A stretch of DNA of 64,000 nucleotides from Verrucomicrobiota bacterium (GTDB lineage: Bacteria > Verrucomicrobiota > Verrucomicrobiia > Opitutales > UBA953), in assembly GCA_030830965.1 (NCBI GenBank), contig JAURLX010000021.1, positions 1 to 64,000 of the forward strand, given 5' to 3'. Position numbers and translations under genes: made by a program. This document shows positions 46,516 through 55,739 of this stretch, piece after piece. The notes under the pieces are model-generated. The model saw only the letters and a program-made list of their open reading frames with translations. It was not told where the DNA came from and did no database searches. Numbering within the stretch: position 1 is the stretch's first letter; each line of letters begins with the position of its first letter.

Positions 46516-48168
46516 ATGACCGCCCTACGTCCGATCGCCCTCATCCTTGCGCTCACCACGGCACTCGTGGCGACGGCCGCGCCCTCCCGACCCAACGTCG
46601 TGCTGATCCTGGCCGACGACCTCGGCTACTCCGACCTCGGCTGCTACGGAGGCGAGATCGCGACCCCGAACCTCGACGGGCTCGCGCAGAACGGCGTCCG
46701 CTTCACGCAGTTCTACAACACGGCCCGCTGCTGGCCCTCCCGCGGCGCCCTGCTGACCGGCTACTACGCCCAGCAGATCCACCGCGACGCCCTGCCGGGC
46801 CTCGGCGGCGGGGGCCAGGGCGTCCGCCAGGACTGGGCCCGCCTGCTGCCCGACTTCCTGAAGACGGCCGGCTACCGCAGCTACCACAGCGGCAAGTGGC
46901 ACATCGACGGCCCCGTGCTCGCCGGCGGCTTCGACCGCTCGCTGGACATGAAGAACCAGGGCAACTTCTTCACGTCGAAGGGCAACTCCATCGACGACGT
47001 CCCGGTGAAGGTGCCGGCCGACGAGAAGGGCTACTACGCCACGGTCGCCACAGCCGACCACGCCGTCGAATGCCTCAAGGACCATGCGGCCAGCCACGCC
47101 GACAAGCCGTTCTTCCACTACGTCGCGTTCATCGCGCCGCACTTCCCGCTGCACGCGCTGCCGGAGGACATCGCGAAGTACCGCGACAAGTACCTCGCCG
47201 GCTGGGAGGCCCTGCGCACCTCGCGCTACAGCCGCCAGAAGGCCATGGGCCTCACAAATACGACGCTCTCCGCGGTCGAACCCGAAGTCGGGCCGCCCTA
47301 CGCCTTCCCAGCCGCCATCGAGAAACTCGGGCCGGGCGAAGTAAACCGACCTCTCCCCTGGGATGCGCTCAATGAGGAGCAGCGCCGCTTCCAGGCCACC
47401 AAGATGGCCATCCATGCCGCGATGGTCGACCGCATGGACCGGGAGATCGGCCGCATCATCGCCCAGCTGAAGGCCATGGGAGCCTTCGAGAACACGCTCA
47501 TCCTCTTCGCCTCCGACAACGGGGCCAGCGCCGAGATCATGGTGCGCGACGGCGGCCATGACCCCAAGGCCGAACCTGGCAGCGCCGCGACCTACCTCTG
47601 CCTGGGGCCTGGCTTCTCCAACGCCGCCAACACCCCGCACCGACGGCACAAGACCTGGGTGCACGAGGGCGGCATCAGCACGCCGCTCATTGCCCACTGG
47701 CCCGATGGCATCGCCGCCCATGGCGAGCTCCGCCGAACGCCGGCGCACGTCGTCGACATCGTCCCTACGGTCCTGGAGCTGGCCGGAGCGCAGAAGCCGA
47801 CGGACTGGAAAGGCCAGCCAATCCCTGCCGCACCGGGTCGAAGCCTCGCGGCCGCCCTCAAGTCGGACGTCACCATCGAACGTCCGAGCCTCTGGTGGCT
47901 GCACGAGGAGAACAAGGCCATCCGGGTCGGCGACTACAAGCTGGTCGCCGCCAAGGGCGACACCTGGGCGCTCTACGATCTCCGCGTCGACCGCGCCGAG
48001 CAGAACGACCTCTCCGCCAAGATGCCCGAAAAAGCGAAGGAGCTGGCCGACCTCTGGCAGAAACAGACCGACGAATTCTCCGCTCTCGCCCGCCTCACCC
48101 TCGACCGCCAGCCGAAGGGCAAGGCCAAGGGCAAAGCGCAGGGCAAGAAGGCCGCGCCCAAGAAGTGA
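46516..48168 (+). CDS. Exported type I sulfatase (arylsulfatase, CWPSR type) with Lys/Ala-rich tail
   Basis: A 550-residue protein. The ATG at 46516 gives a Sec signal (about 1-22). Catalytic features are ADDLGYSD (33-40), formylglycine motif CWPSR (72-76, Cys72) followed by GALLTGYYAQQ, GKWHIDG and SDNGAS. The long insertion between GKWH and SDNG with PHFPLHALPEDIAKYRDKY is typical of the large arylsulfatase group. The C-terminus is a repeated KGKAKGKAQGKK tail. Four bases separate it from the previous gene. Confidence 0.92.
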   Translation: MTALRPIALILALTTALVATAAPSRPNVVLILADDLGYSDLGCYGGEIATPNLDGLAQNGVRFTQFYNTARCWPSRGALLTGYYAQQIHRDALPGLGGGGQGVRQDWARLLPDFLKTAGYRSYHSGKWHIDGPVLAGGFDRSLDMKNQGNFFTSKGNSIDDVPVKVPADEKGYYATVATADHAVECLKDHAASHADKPFFHYVAFIAPHFPLHALPEDIAKYRDKYLAGWEALRTSRYSRQKAMGLTNTTLSAVEPEVGPPYAFPAAIEKLGPGEVNRPLPWDALNEEQRRFQATKMAIHAAMVDRMDREIGRIIAQLKAMGAFENTLILFASDNGASAEIMVRDGGHDPKAEPGSAATYLCLGPGFSNAANTPHRRHKTWVHEGGISTPLIAHWPDGIAAHGELRRTPAHVVDIVPTVLELAGAQKPTDWKGQPIPAAPGRSLAAALKSDVTIERPSLWWLHEENKAIRVGDYKLVAAKGDTWALYDLRVDRAEQNDLSAKMPEKAKELADLWQKQTDEFSALARLTLDRQPKGKAKGKAQGKKAAPKK

Positions 48169-48229
48169 AGTCGCGGATTCAGAGCCTGCCGTCTCCGTCC
48201 GGCGCCCTACGCGTGTCCGCCGACTGACC

Positions 48230-49399
48230 ATGGGCTGCCCCTTCGGATTCCTCTTCAACGACCCGTTCCGCGAGAAGCGGGAGAAGGGGGCCGCCGCGCG
48301 CTGCGAATTCCAAGGCGAACAGGTGCCCGTCATCCTGCGTCACGCCGAAGTGCGCGCCGCCGCCAAGGACTGGAAGATATTCAGCAGCGACGCCCCCTTC
48401 CGCGTGCCCATCCCCTCCGAGGAGGAGGCGCGTTCGATGCGCCAGCTGCCCATTGAGACTGACCCGCCGGACCACACCGAGTTCCGCGCCATCGTGGAAC
48501 CGTTCTTCCAACGGCCCAAGCTGCCCGAAATGATCGCCAAGGTCGAAGCGTTGGTCGAGTACCTGCTGCGTGACGCCCTGACCTCGGGCGAGAAGGAGGT
48601 CGTACACGGCTTCGCCCTGCCCCTCCAGTCCCGCGCGCTGACCTACCTGCTCAACGTGCCCGAATCGGAGGCCGACACCTGGATCGACTGGGGCATCCAC
48701 GTCTTCCGCATCCGCGGCGGCCTCAAGAAAGGCCACCGGCTAGAAGAATACCTCGCCGCGCAGCTGGATCGCGCGGAACGTTCGCCCGGCGACGACTTCT
48801 TCAGCGCGCTGACCAAGGCGGAGTTCCGGGGCCGCAGGCTCACCCGGGAGGAGATGATGGGGTTCGGCAACCTCACCTTCGCCGGCGGACGCGACACGGT
48901 CATCCTGACCGTGGCCTGCGCACTCGCCCATCTCGCCCGGACTCCGGAGGACCTCGAATGGCTGCGGCAGGACCCGCGCCGCATCACCATCGCGTGCGAG
49001 GAGTTCTTCCGCGTCTTCATGCCCCTGACGCTCATCGGACGCGTCTGCCCGGTTCAGACCGACGTCCATGGGCATGAGGTCCCGGCCGGCGGACGGGTGG
49101 GTCTCGGCTGGGCCTCGGCGAACTTCGACGCCGCGGTCTTCCCCGACCCCTACGCCGTGAAGCTCGACCGCAAGCCCAACCCCCACGTCTCCTTCGGCTT
49201 CGGGGAGCACCTCTGCCTGGGCGCCCCGCACGCCCGGCTCCTGCTGCGCACCCTCCTGCAGAAATGCGTCGAGCTGGTGGCCCGCATCGAGGTCGTCTCG
49301 GCCGAACCCCGGTTCGAACGCGAGCACGCCTACGAACGCCAACTGGGCTTCGAATCCCTCGTCCTGCGCTTCACGCCGCTGGGTGGTTCCGGGGATTGA
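48230..49399 (+). CDS. Soluble cytochrome P450
   Basis: A 389-residue protein. The ATG at 48230 gives the normal length for a bacterial class I P450; the longer upstream frame overlaps the sulfatase. The I-helix reads FAGGRDT (217-223), the K-helix ExxR is E258-R261, and the heme loop is FGFGEHLCLG (322-331) with Cys329 as thiolate ligand. There is no signal peptide, so unlike its neighbours it is cytoplasmic. P450s beside sulfatases are known to demethylate 6-O-methyl-galactose from red-algal galactans; that role is a possibility here, but no ferredoxin or reductase gene is in the window. Confidence 0.9.
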   Translation: MGCPFGFLFNDPFREKREKGAAARCEFQGEQVPVILRHAEVRAAAKDWKIFSSDAPFRVPIPSEEEARSMRQLPIETDPPDHTEFRAIVEPFFQRPKLPEMIAKVEALVEYLLRDALTSGEKEVVHGFALPLQSRALTYLLNVPESEADTWIDWGIHVFRIRGGLKKGHRLEEYLAAQLDRAERSPGDDFFSALTKAEFRGRRLTREEMMGFGNLTFAGGRDTVILTVACALAHLARTPEDLEWLRQDPRRITIACEEFFRVFMPLTLIGRVCPVQTDVHGHEVPAGGRVGLGWASANFDAAVFPDPYAVKLDRKPNPHVSFGFGEHLCLGAPHARLLLRTLLQKCVELVARIEVVSAEPRFEREHAYERQLGFESLVLRFTPLGGSGD

Positions 49400-49430
49400 C
49401 CGCTCCCGGCGACGGAGAGATAAACCTCCC

Positions 49431-51497
49431 ATGCGTCCGTTCGCCTTCCTCCTATTGCTCTCCACCCTGCTCACCGCCGAAGAGACCGACATCGTGGTCT
49501 ACGGGGGCACCTCGGGGGGCATCACCGCCGCCATCCAGGCTGCGCGCGACGGCCGCACGGCCGTCCTCATCGAACCCACGCGCTTCCTCGGCGGCCTGAC
49601 CACCGGCGGGCTCGGCGCGACCGACATCGGCAACAAGCGGGCGATCGGCGGGTTGTCCCGTGAATTCTACCAGGGCATCCACCGGCACTACTCCGACCCC
49701 GCCCAGTGGCGTCAACAGACGCGGGAGGACTACTTCTCCCGCCGACCGCACGGCAACAGCGCCGCCGAGGACACCATGTGGACCTTCGAGCCGCACGTGG
49801 CCTCGCTGGTCTATGACGCGATGCTCAAGGCCGCCGGCGACAGGGTGACCGTCGTCCACGGAGAACGTCTCGACCTGAAGAAGGGCGTGGTGAAGCAGGA
49901 CGGACGCATCACGAAGATCGTCATGGAGAGCGGACGCGAGTTCACCGGCAAGGTGTTCATCGACGCGACCTACGAGGGCGACCTCATGGCCAAGGCGGGC
50001 GTCAGCTACCATGTGGGCCGCGAGGCCAACGCGACCTATGGCGAGACGCTCAACGGCGTGCAGGTCGGCCACGCCCGATCCCACCAGTTCAAGGTCGAGG
50101 TCGACCCCTACGTGAGGAAGGGCGATCCCTCCAGCGGCCTCCTCCCCGGCATCGAGAAGGAGATCCCCGGCCCCGACGGCTCCGGCGACCGGAAGGTGCA
50201 GGCCTACAACTTCCGGATGTGCACCACCGACGCCCCGGATAACCGCCGCGAATGGGAGAAACCCGACGGCTACGACGAACACTGGTATGAGCTCGCCCTC
50301 CGTAACGTCGAGGCCGGGGAGGACCGCAATTCATGGGCGCCGACGCCGATGCCCAACCGCAAGACCGACACCAACAATAATTTCGCCATCAGCACGGACT
50401 TCATCGGACAGAACTGGGACTACGCCGAGGCCGACTATGCGGCTCGGGCGAAGATCTGGAAGGCCCATGAGACCTGGCAGAAGGGCCTGATGTGGACCTA
50501 TGCCCACCATCCGCGCGTACCCGAGAAGATGCGCCTGGCCTTCCAGAGGCTCGGCCTGGCGAAGGATGAGTTCCAGGACAACGGCAACTGGCCCCGCCAG
50601 CTCTACGTACGCGAGGCGCGTCGGATGGTCTCCGACTACGTGATGTCCGAGAAGAACTGCCGGCGGCAGGAAGTGATCGAGGATTCGGTCGGCATGGGCG
50701 CCTACAACATGGACTCCCATCACATCCAGCGCTACGTGACCAAGGAGGGCTTCGTGCGCAACGAGGGCGACGTCCAAGTCGGCAGCAAGCCCTACCCTGT
50801 CAGCTATCGCAGCATCCGCCCCAAGGCCTCCGAGTGCACCAACCTGCTCGTACCGGTCTGCCTGAGCGCCAGCCACATCGCCTATGGCTCCATCCGCATG
50901 GAGCCCGTCTTCATGGTCATGGGTCAGTCCGCGGCCATCGCGGCCGGCCTCGCCATCGAGGCGGGCACCTCGGTGCAGGAAGTCCCCTACGCCCGGCTGA
51001 AGGAGCGTCTGCTGGCGGTCAACCAGGTGCTCGACTTCGAGCCCGCCGCGCCGATCGGACGGGGCCTGGCGAAATCATCGCTGCCCGGCATCGTCATCGA
51101 CGACGACCAGGCCGAACTCAAGGGCTTCGGGTCGGTCAGCACGTCCACGCCCGGATTCGTGGGCGAAGGCTACCGCCATGACGGCAACGACGGCAAGGGG
51201 GCGCAGTCCGCCAAGTTCACCCCCGACCTGCCCAAGGCCGGCCGCTACCGGGTGTCCTTCTCCTATGGCGCCAATCCCAACCGCGCCGGCAACGTCACGG
51301 TGCGCATCCGGCACGTCGACGGCGAATCGACGCTGAGCATCAACCAGAAGGCGGCGCCTTCGGGCGACAAGCCCTTCCATCTGCTCGGTACCTTCGATTT
51401 CAGATCCGGCCGGGAAGGCTGGGTGGAGATCAGCAACGCCGGCTCCGATGGCTACGTCATCGTCGACGCCGTGCAGTGGCTGCCGACGGGAGAGTGA
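49431..51497 (+). CDS. Exported FAD-dependent oxidoreductase (xanthan-lyase-related) with golvesin-like C-terminus
   Basis: A 688-residue protein starting at the ATG giving a Sec signal (about 1-16). The FAD motif IVVYGGTSGGI (21-31) is followed by an acidic residue after AVLIEP. The C-terminal part (about 550-688) is a golvesin/xanthan-lyase-type beta domain ending IVDAVQWLP. It is a paralogue of the protein at 13917 with the same architecture. A role in oxidising sugar units or removing side chains is inference. It is the last plus-strand gene before the single inverted gene, 7 bases from its convergent stop. Confidence 0.88.
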   Translation: MRPFAFLLLLSTLLTAEETDIVVYGGTSGGITAAIQAARDGRTAVLIEPTRFLGGLTTGGLGATDIGNKRAIGGLSREFYQGIHRHYSDPAQWRQQTREDYFSRRPHGNSAAEDTMWTFEPHVASLVYDAMLKAAGDRVTVVHGERLDLKKGVVKQDGRITKIVMESGREFTGKVFIDATYEGDLMAKAGVSYHVGREANATYGETLNGVQVGHARSHQFKVEVDPYVRKGDPSSGLLPGIEKEIPGPDGSGDRKVQAYNFRMCTTDAPDNRREWEKPDGYDEHWYELALRNVEAGEDRNSWAPTPMPNRKTDTNNNFAISTDFIGQNWDYAEADYAARAKIWKAHETWQKGLMWTYAHHPRVPEKMRLAFQRLGLAKDEFQDNGNWPRQLYVREARRMVSDYVMSEKNCRRQEVIEDSVGMGAYNMDSHHIQRYVTKEGFVRNEGDVQVGSKPYPVSYRSIRPKASECTNLLVPVCLSASHIAYGSIRMEPVFMVMGQSAAIAAGLAIEAGTSVQEVPYARLKERLLAVNQVLDFEPAAPIGRGLAKSSLPGIVIDDDQAELKGFGSVSTSTPGFVGEGYRHDGNDGKGAQSAKFTPDLPKAGRYRVSFSYGANPNRAGNVTVRIRHVDGESTLSINQKAAPSGDKPFHLLGTFDFRSGREGWVEISNAGSDGYVIVDAVQWLPTGE

Positions 51498-51504
51498 GGA
51501 AGCG

Positions 51505-52569
51505 TCAGCGCTTCGGCGACGAAGCCTGCTGCCGCTCCAGTTCAGCAAGGAAAGCCAGGTCCGGCTCCGGGCGCCCGAGGCGCAAGGCGAGCCAGCGATA
51601 GGCCGCGCGGAGGGAGTCGAAGCTGGGCTGATGCCCGGACCTGTGGTCGAACATGCCTAACGCCTCCGCATCAGCTCCTGCGGCGACGTAGGCTTCGCGG
51701 GCCCGGTCCAGCTGCGGCCGGCTTTGCTCGCCGTCATACTGTCCTGCGATCAGAAAGAAGCCCCGCGGGGCCATGCAGGCCAGAAGGTCGCCATGCTCCA
51801 ACCCGGCCGCCCGCATGGCCTTGAGCTTCTCGCCGAAATACCAAGGGTCCTGCCAATTGGTCGAATCCCACCCGATGCCGAAGTCGCTCGCGACTACCGC
51901 CCGCGCACGTCCGTCAAGGGCGCCGGCGTAGAAGGACGTCTTGCCCCCGAGCGAATGGCCCATGTAGGCGAGCCGCGAGGTGTCGACCTCGGGCGCGGCG
52001 GCGAGCAGGTCCATCGCGCGACGTGCGTCATGCGCGAGCTTGCCCATGCCGGTCCAGTCCGGGTCGGTGCGAGCCAGCTTGGCCGCCGCTAGGCGCCAGA
52101 CGCCGAAGTCCGCACGATTCTTCGGCAGCTCCTGCTCGGTGAGCAGATTGTAGGGATAGGATTCCGCCGCCGCCACGACGTAGCCTTGACGCACGAGATG
52201 AAGCGCGAACTTGGCGCTGTTACGCTCCGGCCCGAGGCGTTGCTTCGTCCGCAGGTCATACCCGCACATCCGGTCCGGATCGTAGAACGGCACGACGACC
52301 CCCGGAGCCCGTCCGCGCAGGTCATGGGGGATCATGAGCAGCACCCGCTGCTCGGTCTGCGGTCCGGTCCGCTGCCGGTAGAGACGGGCGGAGAAATCCG
52401 GCGTCTCAAAGGACTCCACCAGACGCTGCTCCCTCTTCCATTCAGTCGTCGCAGGCCGGCCTAGAGCGGCCTCCCAGCGCGCAACCTCGGGCCCGGTGGC
52501 AGGGGTCTTGCAGCCTGCGATGACCGCCAGGACGGCCAGTGCCGCGACAGGGAGGATGCGGGTGGGCAT
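51505..52569 (-). CDS. Alpha/beta hydrolase lipoprotein
   Basis: A 354-residue protein and the only minus-strand gene. I choose the ATG at 52569 because GAGG lies 9 bases upstream and the signal then reads as a short lipoprotein leader ending LAVIAGC (Cys20); an ATG at 52578 is the alternative. The nucleophile elbow is GHSLGG (Ser206), and AGQYDGEQ and DHRSGHQP supply acid and His candidates. It resembles the large bacterial acetyl-esterase/dienelactone hydrolase group. It is divergent from the PSD1 gene at 52720 and convergent with the FAD oxidoreductase. Confidence 0.83.
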   Translation of the reverse strand: MPTRILPVAALAVLAVIAGCKTPATGPEVARWEAALGRPATTEWKREQRLVESFETPDFSARLYRQRTGPQTEQRVLLMIPHDLRGRAPGVVVPFYDPDRMCGYDLRTKQRLGPERNSAKFALHLVRQGYVVAAAESYPYNLLTEQELPKNRADFGVWRLAAAKLARTDPDWTGMGKLAHDARRAMDLLAAAPEVDTSRLAYMGHSLGGKTSFYAGALDGRARAVVASDFGIGWDSTNWQDPWYFGEKLKAMRAAGLEHGDLLACMAPRGFFLIAGQYDGEQSRPQLDRAREAYVAAGADAEALGMFDHRSGHQPSFDSLRAAYRWLALRLGRPEPDLAFLAELERQQASSPKR

Positions 52570-52719
52570 GGACGACATCCTCGGCCGACAGGCCTGTGCC
52601 TCCAACCGGAAATTGCAAATGAGGGACTCTGACGGTCGGCGCCCCAGACTTTGAGCCGTTCACCCCATGCCCGCGCACCTTGACTAACGTCGCTGACACC
52701 CGACACTCCCAGACACCCC
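52570..52719. promoter_or_regulatory. Divergent intergenic region between esterase and PSD1 genes
   Basis: This 150-base stretch is the only divergent promoter region in the window, so it should hold starts for both directions. On the plus strand TTGACT (52680-52685) could be a -35 element, but no good -10 is found at 16-18 bases. The most A/T-rich part (around 52610-52620) would serve the minus-strand gene. No clear operator palindrome is visible. Confidence 0.35.
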
Positions 52720-55686
52720 ATGATGCGCCTGCTGCCAGCCGCCCTCGTCGTCGTCTCACTGGAGGGTGCGGTGGACTTCAACCGCGAGGTGCGACCCATC
52801 CTCGCGCAGCATTGTTTCGCCTGCCACGGGATGGACGAGCATTCCCGCGAAGGAGAGTTGCGCCTCGACCTCCAGGAGACCGCCCACAAGTCCGGCGAGT
52901 CAGGCGCCATCGCCATCGTGCCCGGCGACCCGGCGAAGAGCGAAGTCGTCCGCCGCATCTTCACCGATGACAGGGACGACCTCATGCCGCCGCCCAAGGC
53001 GAAGAAGCCGCTGGCCGAGAAGGACAAGGAGGTCCTGCGCCGCTGGATCGCGGAAGGCGGAAAATACGAGGCCCACTGGGCCTTCGCGAAGCCCGTGCAG
53101 CCGACGCCCCCGGATGCCTCGGTCCACCCCGTCGACGCCTTCGTGCGCGCCAGGCTCGCCAAGGAGGGCCTGCGTCCCTCGCCCGAAGCCGACCGCCACA
53201 CGCTCATCCGTCGCCTTTCGCTCGACCTGACCGGACTGCCTCCGACGCCCGAGGAGGCCGACGCCTTCGCGGCCGACGGCTCTCCGCAGGCCTACGAGAA
53301 CCTCGTGGAGCGCCTGCTGGCTTCGCCCCGCTACGGCGAGCGCTGGGCTCGCCGCTGGCTCGACCTCGCCCGCTACGCCGACACCAACGGATTCGAGAAG
53401 GACCGTCCCCGCACCATCTGGCCCTACCGCGATTGGGTGGTGAAGGCGCTCAACGAGGACATGCCTTACGACCAGTTCGGCATCCGGCAGCTGGCCGGCG
53501 ACCTTCTACCCGACGCGAAGCCCGACGACAATATCGCGACGGGATTCCACCGCAACACGATGCTGAACGAGGAAGGCGGCATCGACCCCAACGAGTACCG
53601 CTTCTACGCCATGGTGGACCGGGTGGGCACGACCGGGGCGGCGTTCATGGGCCTGACGATGAACTGCGCCCAGTGCCACACGCACAAGTACGACCCGATC
53701 ATGCACACGGACTACTACTCCGTGATGGCGCTGCTCAACAACGCCGACGAGCCGACCTACTTCATCCCGCCCGCCGACCTCGGGGCGCAGAAGGCCGAGC
53801 ACGCCCGTCAGGTGGCCCAGGCCGAAGCGGCCCTGCCCGGAAAGTTCCCCGGCGGCGCGCAGGCGCTCGAGATGAAACTGGACGCATGGATCGCCGCGGA
53901 ACAGCCCAAGGCCTCGCGGTGGAAGATCATCCGCCCTTCCTCGATGAAGACCACCCTGCCCCACCTCGAGGTGCAGCCTGACGGCTTCATCCTCGGCGGC
54001 GGCGACATCACCAAGAGCGATGTCTACGACCTCGCCTTTTCCGAGGCCGTCAAGGGCGCGACCGCGGTGCGCATCGAGGTCGCCCATCACCCGTCCCTGC
54101 CCAACGACGGTCCGGGACTCACCAACTACGAGGGCCCGCTCGGCGGCTTCTTCCTCAGCGAAATGCAGGCCTGGCAAGGCGAGCGACGCCTCGCCTTCGG
54201 CGACGCCTCCGCCACGAACGACGAGGAGGAGGACCGCATCAGCGACGCGGCGGCGGCTCCGAAGGCGAAGGCCAAGGCGGGCGCCAAGGCCAGGGCCGTG
54301 CGCAAGAAGAACAACGCCGACGCCGCGCTCGACGGCGAGATGTCCAGCGGCTGGCAGGTCCTCGGCGGCTACGGACAGAAGCAGACCGCCGTCTTCCGCT
54401 TCGAGAAACCCACCGACCTCGAGTCCGGCTGGGCGCTGAAGATGCTCTTCGAAAAGCACTTCGCCTGCCCGCTCGGGCATTTCCGCATCTCCGTCACGAC
54501 CGACCCTCAGGCCACGGCCACCGGCCACCCCGCCGCAGTGGAGGACATGCTCGCCGGCGCGACGCCGGCCGTGCGCGACCAGCTGCGCAAGCGCTTCCTC
54601 GAGACGGCGCCCGAAGTCGCCGCCCACGCCAAGGCGCTGGAGGCCCTCCGCAAGCGCATCCCGCGCGGCCAGTCCACCCTCGCCATGCGGGAGCGTCCCT
54701 CCTCCAACCCGCGTCCGACCTTCCGCCATCATCGTGGCGAGTTCCTGAGCCCCCGCGAGCAGGTCAAGCCGGCCGTGCCCGCCTTCCTTCCCGCCCTGCC
54801 CAAGGATGCGCCCGCCAACCGACTCACCTTCGCCCGCTGGCTGTTCTCACCCGAGAATCCGCTGACCGCGCGCGTGGCCGTGAACCGCCACTGGCAGGCC
54901 TTCTTCGGTCGGGGCTTCGTGACGACCCTCGAGGACTTCGGCTTCCAGAGCGAGGCGCCCTCGCATCCCGAGCTGCTCGACTGGCTGGCCATCGAGTTCA
55001 TGAAGTCGGGTTGGTCGACCAAGCGGCTCCACCGGATCATCGTCACCAGCGCGACCTATCGTCAGTCATCCAAGGTCTCACCGGAGTCGGCCGCCAAGGA
55101 TCCCGCGAACGTCCTTCTGTCCCGCAGCAGCCGATTCCGACTCGAAGCGGAGATCATCCGTGACGCGTCCCTCAAGGCCTCAGGCCTGCTCTCGGTCAAG
55201 ATGGGCGGTCCGGGCGTGTATCCGCCGCAGCCCGCGAGCGTCACCACCGAAGGAACCTACGGCAAAGTCGAATGGAAGACGAGCGAAGGCGAGGACCGCT
55301 ACCGCAGGTCGCTGTACACCTTCATCAAGCGTACCGCGCCCTTCGCGATGGCCACCACCTTCGACGCCCCGACCGGAGAATCCTGCGTGGCCCGGCGCGA
55401 CGTCTCCAACAGCCCCCTCCAGGCCCTGACCCTGCTCAACGACGAGATGTTCATGGAGACCGCGCGCGCGCTGGGACAGAAGGCGATGGAGTCGGCGGCC
55501 GACGACCGGGGCCGGATCACGTCCATCCTTCGCCGCTGCGTGACCCGTCCGCCCGCCGAGGATGAGCTGCGCACCCTGCAGGCGTTCGTCACGGGCCTCC
55601 GCGACCGCAAGACCGCCGAGAAGGATGTCTGGACCGCGCTCGCCCGCGCCGCCCTCAACCTCGACGAGACCGTCGTGCATCCGTGA
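52720..55686 (+). CDS. PSD1-family protein with PSCyt1, DUF1549, discoidin-like insert and DUF1553
   Basis: A 988-residue protein with a short Sec signal (about 1-17). PSCyt1 (about 18-120) has CFACH at 32-36; DUF1549 (about 137-345) has CAQCH at 316-320. The insert (about 405-590) begins WKIIRPSSMKT and includes a DGEMSSGWQVLGG segment reminiscent of F5/8-type galactose-binding domains; it also holds a Lys/Ala-rich stretch (KAKAKAGAKARAVRKK). DUF1553 covers about 693-960. Unlike the other three PSD1 proteins it therefore carries no LamG-like insert. It heads the fourth pair. Confidence 0.92.
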   Translation: MMRLLPAALVVVSLEGAVDFNREVRPILAQHCFACHGMDEHSREGELRLDLQETAHKSGESGAIAIVPGDPAKSEVVRRIFTDDRDDLMPPPKAKKPLAEKDKEVLRRWIAEGGKYEAHWAFAKPVQPTPPDASVHPVDAFVRARLAKEGLRPSPEADRHTLIRRLSLDLTGLPPTPEEADAFAADGSPQAYENLVERLLASPRYGERWARRWLDLARYADTNGFEKDRPRTIWPYRDWVVKALNEDMPYDQFGIRQLAGDLLPDAKPDDNIATGFHRNTMLNEEGGIDPNEYRFYAMVDRVGTTGAAFMGLTMNCAQCHTHKYDPIMHTDYYSVMALLNNADEPTYFIPPADLGAQKAEHARQVAQAEAALPGKFPGGAQALEMKLDAWIAAEQPKASRWKIIRPSSMKTTLPHLEVQPDGFILGGGDITKSDVYDLAFSEAVKGATAVRIEVAHHPSLPNDGPGLTNYEGPLGGFFLSEMQAWQGERRLAFGDASATNDEEEDRISDAAAAPKAKAKAGAKARAVRKKNNADAALDGEMSSGWQVLGGYGQKQTAVFRFEKPTDLESGWALKMLFEKHFACPLGHFRISVTTDPQATATGHPAAVEDMLAGATPAVRDQLRKRFLETAPEVAAHAKALEALRKRIPRGQSTLAMRERPSSNPRPTFRHHRGEFLSPREQVKPAVPAFLPALPKDAPANRLTFARWLFSPENPLTARVAVNRHWQAFFGRGFVTTLEDFGFQSEAPSHPELLDWLAIEFMKSGWSTKRLHRIIVTSATYRQSSKVSPESAAKDPANVLLSRSSRFRLEAEIIRDASLKASGLLSVKMGGPGVYPPQPASVTTEGTYGKVEWKTSEGEDRYRRSLYTFIKRTAPFAMATTFDAPTGESCVARRDVSNSPLQALTLLNDEMFMETARALGQKAMESAADDRGRITSILRRCVTRPPAEDELRTLQAFVTGLRDRKTAEKDVWTALARAALNLDETVVHP

Positions 55687-55701
55687 GTAAATTCTGCCGG
55701 C

Positions 55702-55736
55702 ATCCTCCGTCTTCAATCCTCCATCCTCCGCCTTCA
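55702..55736 (+). repeat. Short pyrimidine-rich tandem repeat ahead of DUF1501 gene
   Basis: The unit ATCCTCCGTCTTCA (55702-55715) is followed by ATCCTCC (55716-55722) and a second near-identical 14-mer, ATCCTCCGCCTTCA (55723-55736). The repeat sits between the PSD1 stop and the DUF1501 ATG at 55740. The complementary strand is purine-rich (GGAGGAT). It may affect translation of the downstream gene or be a copy of a dispersed intergenic repeat. Confidence 0.6.
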
Positions 55737-55739
55737 GTC

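Noticed and set aside
55683-55739. GTG at 55683 as start of the fourth DUF1501 gene
   Set aside because: The extra 19 residues come from a pyrimidine-rich repeat and would push the twin-arginine motif away from the N-terminus; the ATG at 55740 fits better.
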